A DNA stretch of 36,962 bases from FCB group bacterium. GTDB lineage: Bacteria; Fidelibacterota; Marinisomatia; SCGC-AAA003-L08; JACNLC01. The translations under genes and the position numbers were made by a program. Of this stretch, positions 34,051-36,962 are shown piece after piece (position 1 is the stretch's first letter; every line of letters starts with the position of its first letter). The stretch covers positions 1 to 36,962 of the forward strand of contig JAADGM010000100.1 of the NCBI GenBank assembly GCA_013152375.1, written 5' to 3'. Under the pieces are notes generated by a model. The model worked only from the letters and a program-made list of their open reading frames with translations, was not told where the DNA came from and did no database searches.

Positions 34051-34100
34051 GTAAACCCGGCTGCGGCAGGGCTGTTGTCGCCAAACCTCTATTTCTGAAT

Positions 34101-34117
34101 AAGTCCTTGCGGGACGA
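34101..34117. repeat. Distant copy of the hairpin repeat
   Basis: AAGTCC-TTGC-GGGACGA here and AAGTCC-CGGA-GGGACGA at 327-343 agree in all 13 bases outside the 4-nt centre. The stem is GTCC/GGAC. It lies between the convergent rplI and aroE genes, 33.8 kb from the left-hand cluster, showing that the element is dispersed. Confidence 0.5.
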
Positions 34118-34161
34118 CGAGCAGGAGTGTTTCAGACAAGTCAAATTGCAGGTTTTTCCGT

Positions 34162-35010
34162 TCAGGCATTTTCGATGAGATCTTCAAGGTAAGTTTTCAA
34201 AGCCCGGACATCAACTTTGGCCGAAAGTTCCTCACCGAACCAGAGATCCAGTGATGCCAGTGCCTGATAGATGAACATATTGAGCCCGTTGATAGTCTTG
34301 GCTCCCTGCATTCTGCCCCTTTTCAGAAAATGGGTCTCCAGGGGGGTATATATCGTATCGACCAATACATGACCCTCCCCGAGCATCAAATGGGGGAAGG
34401 GAGTTGCTTCAACTTCAGGCCACATCCCCACAGGAGTGCAGTTAATGATGCAGATTTCTTCCGGAACCCGGGAGAGATCTTCCATAGGTCGGGCTGTAAA
34501 AGCAGTATTACCCCGGAAGCGCTGGAAATGATCGATCAACCCGGCAGCCCGCGCGGCAGACCGGTTCACGACGACGACCGATTTTGCCCCCTCCCGCATG
34601 AGCGTGTATAAAACACCCCGGGCCGCCCCACCGGCCCCCAGCAGGATGAAATCTCCCCCGTTAATCTCAACGCCAAAAGCCCGCATGGCCATTGAAAACC
34701 CGAACCAATCCGTATTAAACCCGATGACAGAACCCTTATCGTTGACCAGACAGTTAACGGCGCCAATGTGCTGGGCTTTTATGTTCAGCTCATCCAGCAG
34801 AGACATGATCTTCGTTTTATAGGGCAGAGTGATGTTGGCGCCGTCAAGATCGCCGCTTTTCATGGAAGCCACAACACCACGAAGGTCCTCCTGCGAACAC
34901 TCAACGCGGTAATACTGAGCCTCCAGCCCTAATTGCTGAAAGATCAGACCATGTAACTGGGGACTAAGGCTGTGCGCCAGAGGATTCCCGATAACGGCAA
35001 ATTTTTTCAT
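34162..35010 (-). CDS. aroE: Shikimate dehydrogenase
   Basis: AroE reduces 3-dehydroshikimate to shikimate with NADPH. It has 282 aa from the chosen ATG (reverse strand 35010). FAVIGNPLAHSLSP is the shikimate-binding N-terminus, LPYKTK holds the catalytic Lys, GFNTDWFGF the catalytic Asp, and LLGAGGAARGV the NADP-binding loop, followed by VVNRS. An ATG four codons upstream (35022) overlaps the aroA end. Neither has a clear ribosome site, and MKKFAVIGNP is the more family-like start. It is the last gene of a leftward trpD-aroA-aroE group. Confidence 0.95.
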   Translation of the reverse strand: MKKFAVIGNPLAHSLSPQLHGLIFQQLGLEAQYYRVECSQEDLRGVVASMKSGDLDGANITLPYKTKIMSLLDELNIKAQHIGAVNCLVNDKGSVIGFNTDWFGFSMAMRAFGVEINGGDFILLGAGGAARGVLYTLMREGAKSVVVVNRSAARAAGLIDHFQRFRGNTAFTARPMEDLSRVPEEICIINCTPVGMWPEVEATPFPHLMLGEGHVLVDTIYTPLETHFLKRGRMQGAKTINGLNMFIYQALASLDLWFGEELSAKVDVRALKTYLEDLIENA

Positions 35011-35012
35011 CT

Positions 35013-36260
35013 TCAGCTGCATGCTTTTCTAAGGAGTTGAAAAAATTCCGGGCACGAAATGTTCACACAGTCCTCTTGATCCAGCCGAATTGGATCCGTC
35101 GAGAGCAAAGCGGCAATGGAGAAGGCCATGGCTATCCGGTGATCACCACAGGTGTTGATCTGCCCACCCCTAAGCCGGGTGGGGCCGTTGATGATAAAAC
35201 CATCCTGAAGTTCTGCAATGTCCCCACCGATTATCCTCAGATTCTCACAGATAGCCCTAATCCTGTCCGTTTCTTTAACCCGCAATTCACCGGCGCCGGT
35301 GACGACCGTTTTCCCCGCCGCCTGTGTCGCCAGAACGGCCAGAATAGGCAATTCATCCACCAGGAGCGGAATTTCTTCGGCACCGATCTCCACTCCCTCT
35401 AGTGAACCGGGACGTACCCGCAGATTCCCAACTTTTTCACCCCCCTCATCCCGGAGTTCAAGCCACTCCAGACGGGCATTCATTCTGCGCAGAATTTCAA
35501 AAAATCCTATACGGAATGGATTTGCCAAAATATTGGCTAAAAACAGATCGGAACCCGGCAAGATGGCGGCGGCGGCGGCGAAAAAGGCGGCTGTTGAGGG
35601 ATCACCGGGGATATCCATTTTGAGAGGTTCCAGATTTTTCGCATCGGGACGCAGGGTGATTTTGCTCTCGCTTACTTCTATATCGACTCCGGATTGTTTC
35701 AGCATAATTTCGGTGTGATCCCGGCTGGGCAGCGGTGAAGAAATAACCGTTTGTCCCTCGGCCCCCAATCCTGCCAGCAGGATAGTGGATTTTACCTGTG
35801 CGCTGGGGACAGGCAAAGTGTAGGTGATTCCTTTTAGAGGTGCAGGCCGGATCTGCAGGGGAAGCTTCCGGGCTTTTGCGGTCACCTCCGCCCCCATCAG
35901 GTTCAGAGGGTCGAGAATCCTCCCCATGGGACGGCTGGAAAGAGAAACATCGCCGGTTAGTTTGGCCGGGATCCCCTGACCAGCCAGTAAACCCGTCAGG
36001 AGCCTGGCGGTGGTTCCTGAATTCCCACAGTCGAGTGATGCGTGTGGGTTTTGGAATTTCCCGCCCGTCACCGTTCCTGAAGTGCCGCTGAAGTTAATAT
36101 CGATGCCGCAATGTCGGAGGCAGGCTGCCGTCGATTTTACATCGAGTCCCGTCGCACAGTTCGTAAAAGTGCTTTTACCCCGGGTAAGTGCACCTATCAT
36201 CAGCACTCTGTGAGAAATTGATTTATCCCCTGGAAATTGCAGCTCACCACGTAACCGCAT
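35013..36260 (-). CDS. aroA: 3-phosphoshikimate 1-carboxyvinyltransferase (EPSP synthase)
   Basis: This enzyme joins PEP to shikimate 3-phosphate. It has 415 aa. GDKSISHR near the start, [57 protein letters not shown] (catalytic Asp), RVKETDRI and CGDHRIAMAFS appear in order. GDKS, SAQVK and RDHTE correspond to the motifs used to define class II EPSP synthases, whose members are often poorly inhibited by glyphosate; that property here is inference only. The gene follows trpD by 17 nt and abuts aroE, so an operon for chorismate and tryptophan supply is likely. Confidence 0.96.
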   Translation of the reverse strand: MRLRGELQFPGDKSISHRVLMIGALTRGKSTFTNCATGLDVKSTAACLRHCGIDINFSGTSGTVTGGKFQNPHASLDCGNSGTTARLLTGLLAGQGIPAKLTGDVSLSSRPMGRILDPLNLMGAEVTAKARKLPLQIRPAPLKGITYTLPVPSAQVKSTILLAGLGAEGQTVISSPLPSRDHTEIMLKQSGVDIEVSESKITLRPDAKNLEPLKMDIPGDPSTAAFFAAAAAILPGSDLFLANILANPFRIGFFEILRRMNARLEWLELRDEGGEKVGNLRVRPGSLEGVEIGAEEIPLLVDELPILAVLATQAAGKTVVTGAGELRVKETDRIRAICENLRIIGGDIAELQDGFIINGPTRLRGGQINTCGDHRIAMAFSIAALLSTDPIRLDQEDCVNISCPEFFQLLRKACS

Positions 36261-36277
36261 ATTGACTGACCCCGCTC

Positions 36278-36962
36278 TCAGACCTCTTGAAGTTGTGCCA
36301 GTATATCCCTGGCCGCACCGCTGTCAACAGATTCGGCGGCAAGCTTCAGCCCTTCGGCAAGGGTCGTAGCCTTGCGGCTGATTTGGATTCCGGCGGCGGC
36401 ATTTAAGAGGACGATATCCCGGTGTGGACCTTTTTCACCATCCAATACGCGGCGGATGACCTCCGCATTATATTTTGGTGAGCCGCCTTTTAGATCTGAC
36501 AATTTTGCGGTTTTTATACCGAACTCACTCGGCGAACAAATCACTGAATGTATTTCTCCGCCGGAGGTCAGGTGTGTCAGCTTGGTTGAAGTGGTCGTTG
36601 TGATCTCATCCATATCATCATGGCCGATGACGATGAGAGCCTCTTCGGAACCAAGCATTTTCAGGACCTTTGCCATGCGCTCTGTCAGGCGGATATCATA
36701 GACTCCCAGCACCTGCCGCTTGACACCGGCTGGATTGTTCAGGGGACCCAGTACATCAAAAACGGTCCGCACGCCCATTGAGCTTGTCGCATTGGCAACC
36801 TGGGCGATGGCCGGGTGCAGATCAGGAGCGAACATGAACCCTATACCGATATCCTCAACACAGCGGGCTACCTGTTCAGGGCCAAGGGTAATATCAACCC
36901 CCAAAGCAATCAGCACATCCCCCGAACCGGATTTTGATGACATGGAACGATTCCCGTGCTTG
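36278..36962 (-). CDS. trpD: Anthranilate phosphoribosyltransferase, cut by window edge
   Basis: TrpD attaches phosphoribose from PRPP to anthranilate in tryptophan synthesis. The window holds about the C-terminal two-thirds (228 codons). The frame enters from the right edge as KHGNRSMSSKSGSGDVL, the conserved PRPP/Mg-binding segment, so the Met in it is internal rather than a start. FMFAPDLHPA, RTVFDVLGPLNNPAG and GHDDMDEITTTT follow. The real start lies beyond 36962. It is first of the visible leftward genes trpD, aroA, aroE. Confidence 0.94.
   Translation of the reverse strand, partial: KHGNRSMSSKSGSGDVLIALGVDITLGPEQVARCVEDIGIGFMFAPDLHPAIAQVANATSSMGVRTVFDVLGPLNNPAGVKRQVLGVYDIRLTERMAKVLKMLGSEEALIVIGHDDMDEITTTTSTKLTHLTSGGEIHSVICSPSEFGIKTAKLSDLKGGSPKYNAEVIRRVLDGEKGPHRDIVLLNAAAGIQISRKATTLAEGLKLAAESVDSGAARDILAQLQEV

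Noticed and set aside
36278-36943. trpD as a complete 221-aa gene
   Set aside because: The apparent start Met lies within the conserved KHGNRSxSSxSGSxDVL segment and the frame stays open to the window edge, so the gene is truncated by the edge.

Overview
The window is about 37 kb of roughly 50 % GC bacterial chromosome, nearly all of it densely packed housekeeping genes. Gene content suggests an aerobic or microaerobic Gram-negative of the FCB type (for example Marinimicrobia, Calditrichota or a relative). The clues are alternative complex III (ActA-F) beside a cbb3 oxidase with a fused CcoN-CcoO and a one-haem CcoP, a bacterial GlnS, and L25 of the long Ctc type. The phylum is my inference; no marker here fixes it.

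Layout. 1-915: the tail of an unidentified gene, then gene-free DNA full of small hairpin repeats, one orphan terminator-like hairpin and a PerR-like operator ahead of rubrerythrin (916-1491). 1714-19281: one co-directional respiratory block. It holds an MFS transporter, a SafE/TauE-like membrane protein, the copper ATPase ccoI, ccoS (59 aa), ccoNO, ccoQ, ccoP, ccoG, ccoH, then actA-F and a 93-aa anchored protein. Many junctions overlap by 4 to 11 nt. Quinol electrons would enter ActC/ActF, pass the ActB Fe-S clusters and the ActA/ActE haems, and reach oxygen at CcoN. CcoI, CcoS, CcoG and CcoH (and perhaps the SafE-like and MFS proteins) would supply copper and assembly functions. 19361-21538: a stand-alone APH-fold kinase and a GMP reductase-like enzyme. 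21705-28342: ruvB, queA, ispF, gltX, glnS, ispE. 28433-34050: tRNA-Gln(UUG), prs, rplY, pth, hppA (broken by a one-base frameshift), rpsF, rpsR, rplI. 34162-36962 (minus strand): trpD (cut by the window edge), aroA, aroE.

Points that deserve attention are: a probable ACG start codon for actA; prs beginning 4 nt after the tRNA-Gln 3' end with no Shine-Dalgarno; the hppA frameshift; the hairpin repeat family found at both ends of the window; the PerR-like box before rubrerythrin; and the uncharacterised 93-aa protein closing the ACIII operon. I saw no CRISPR array, prophage, insertion sequence or defence system.
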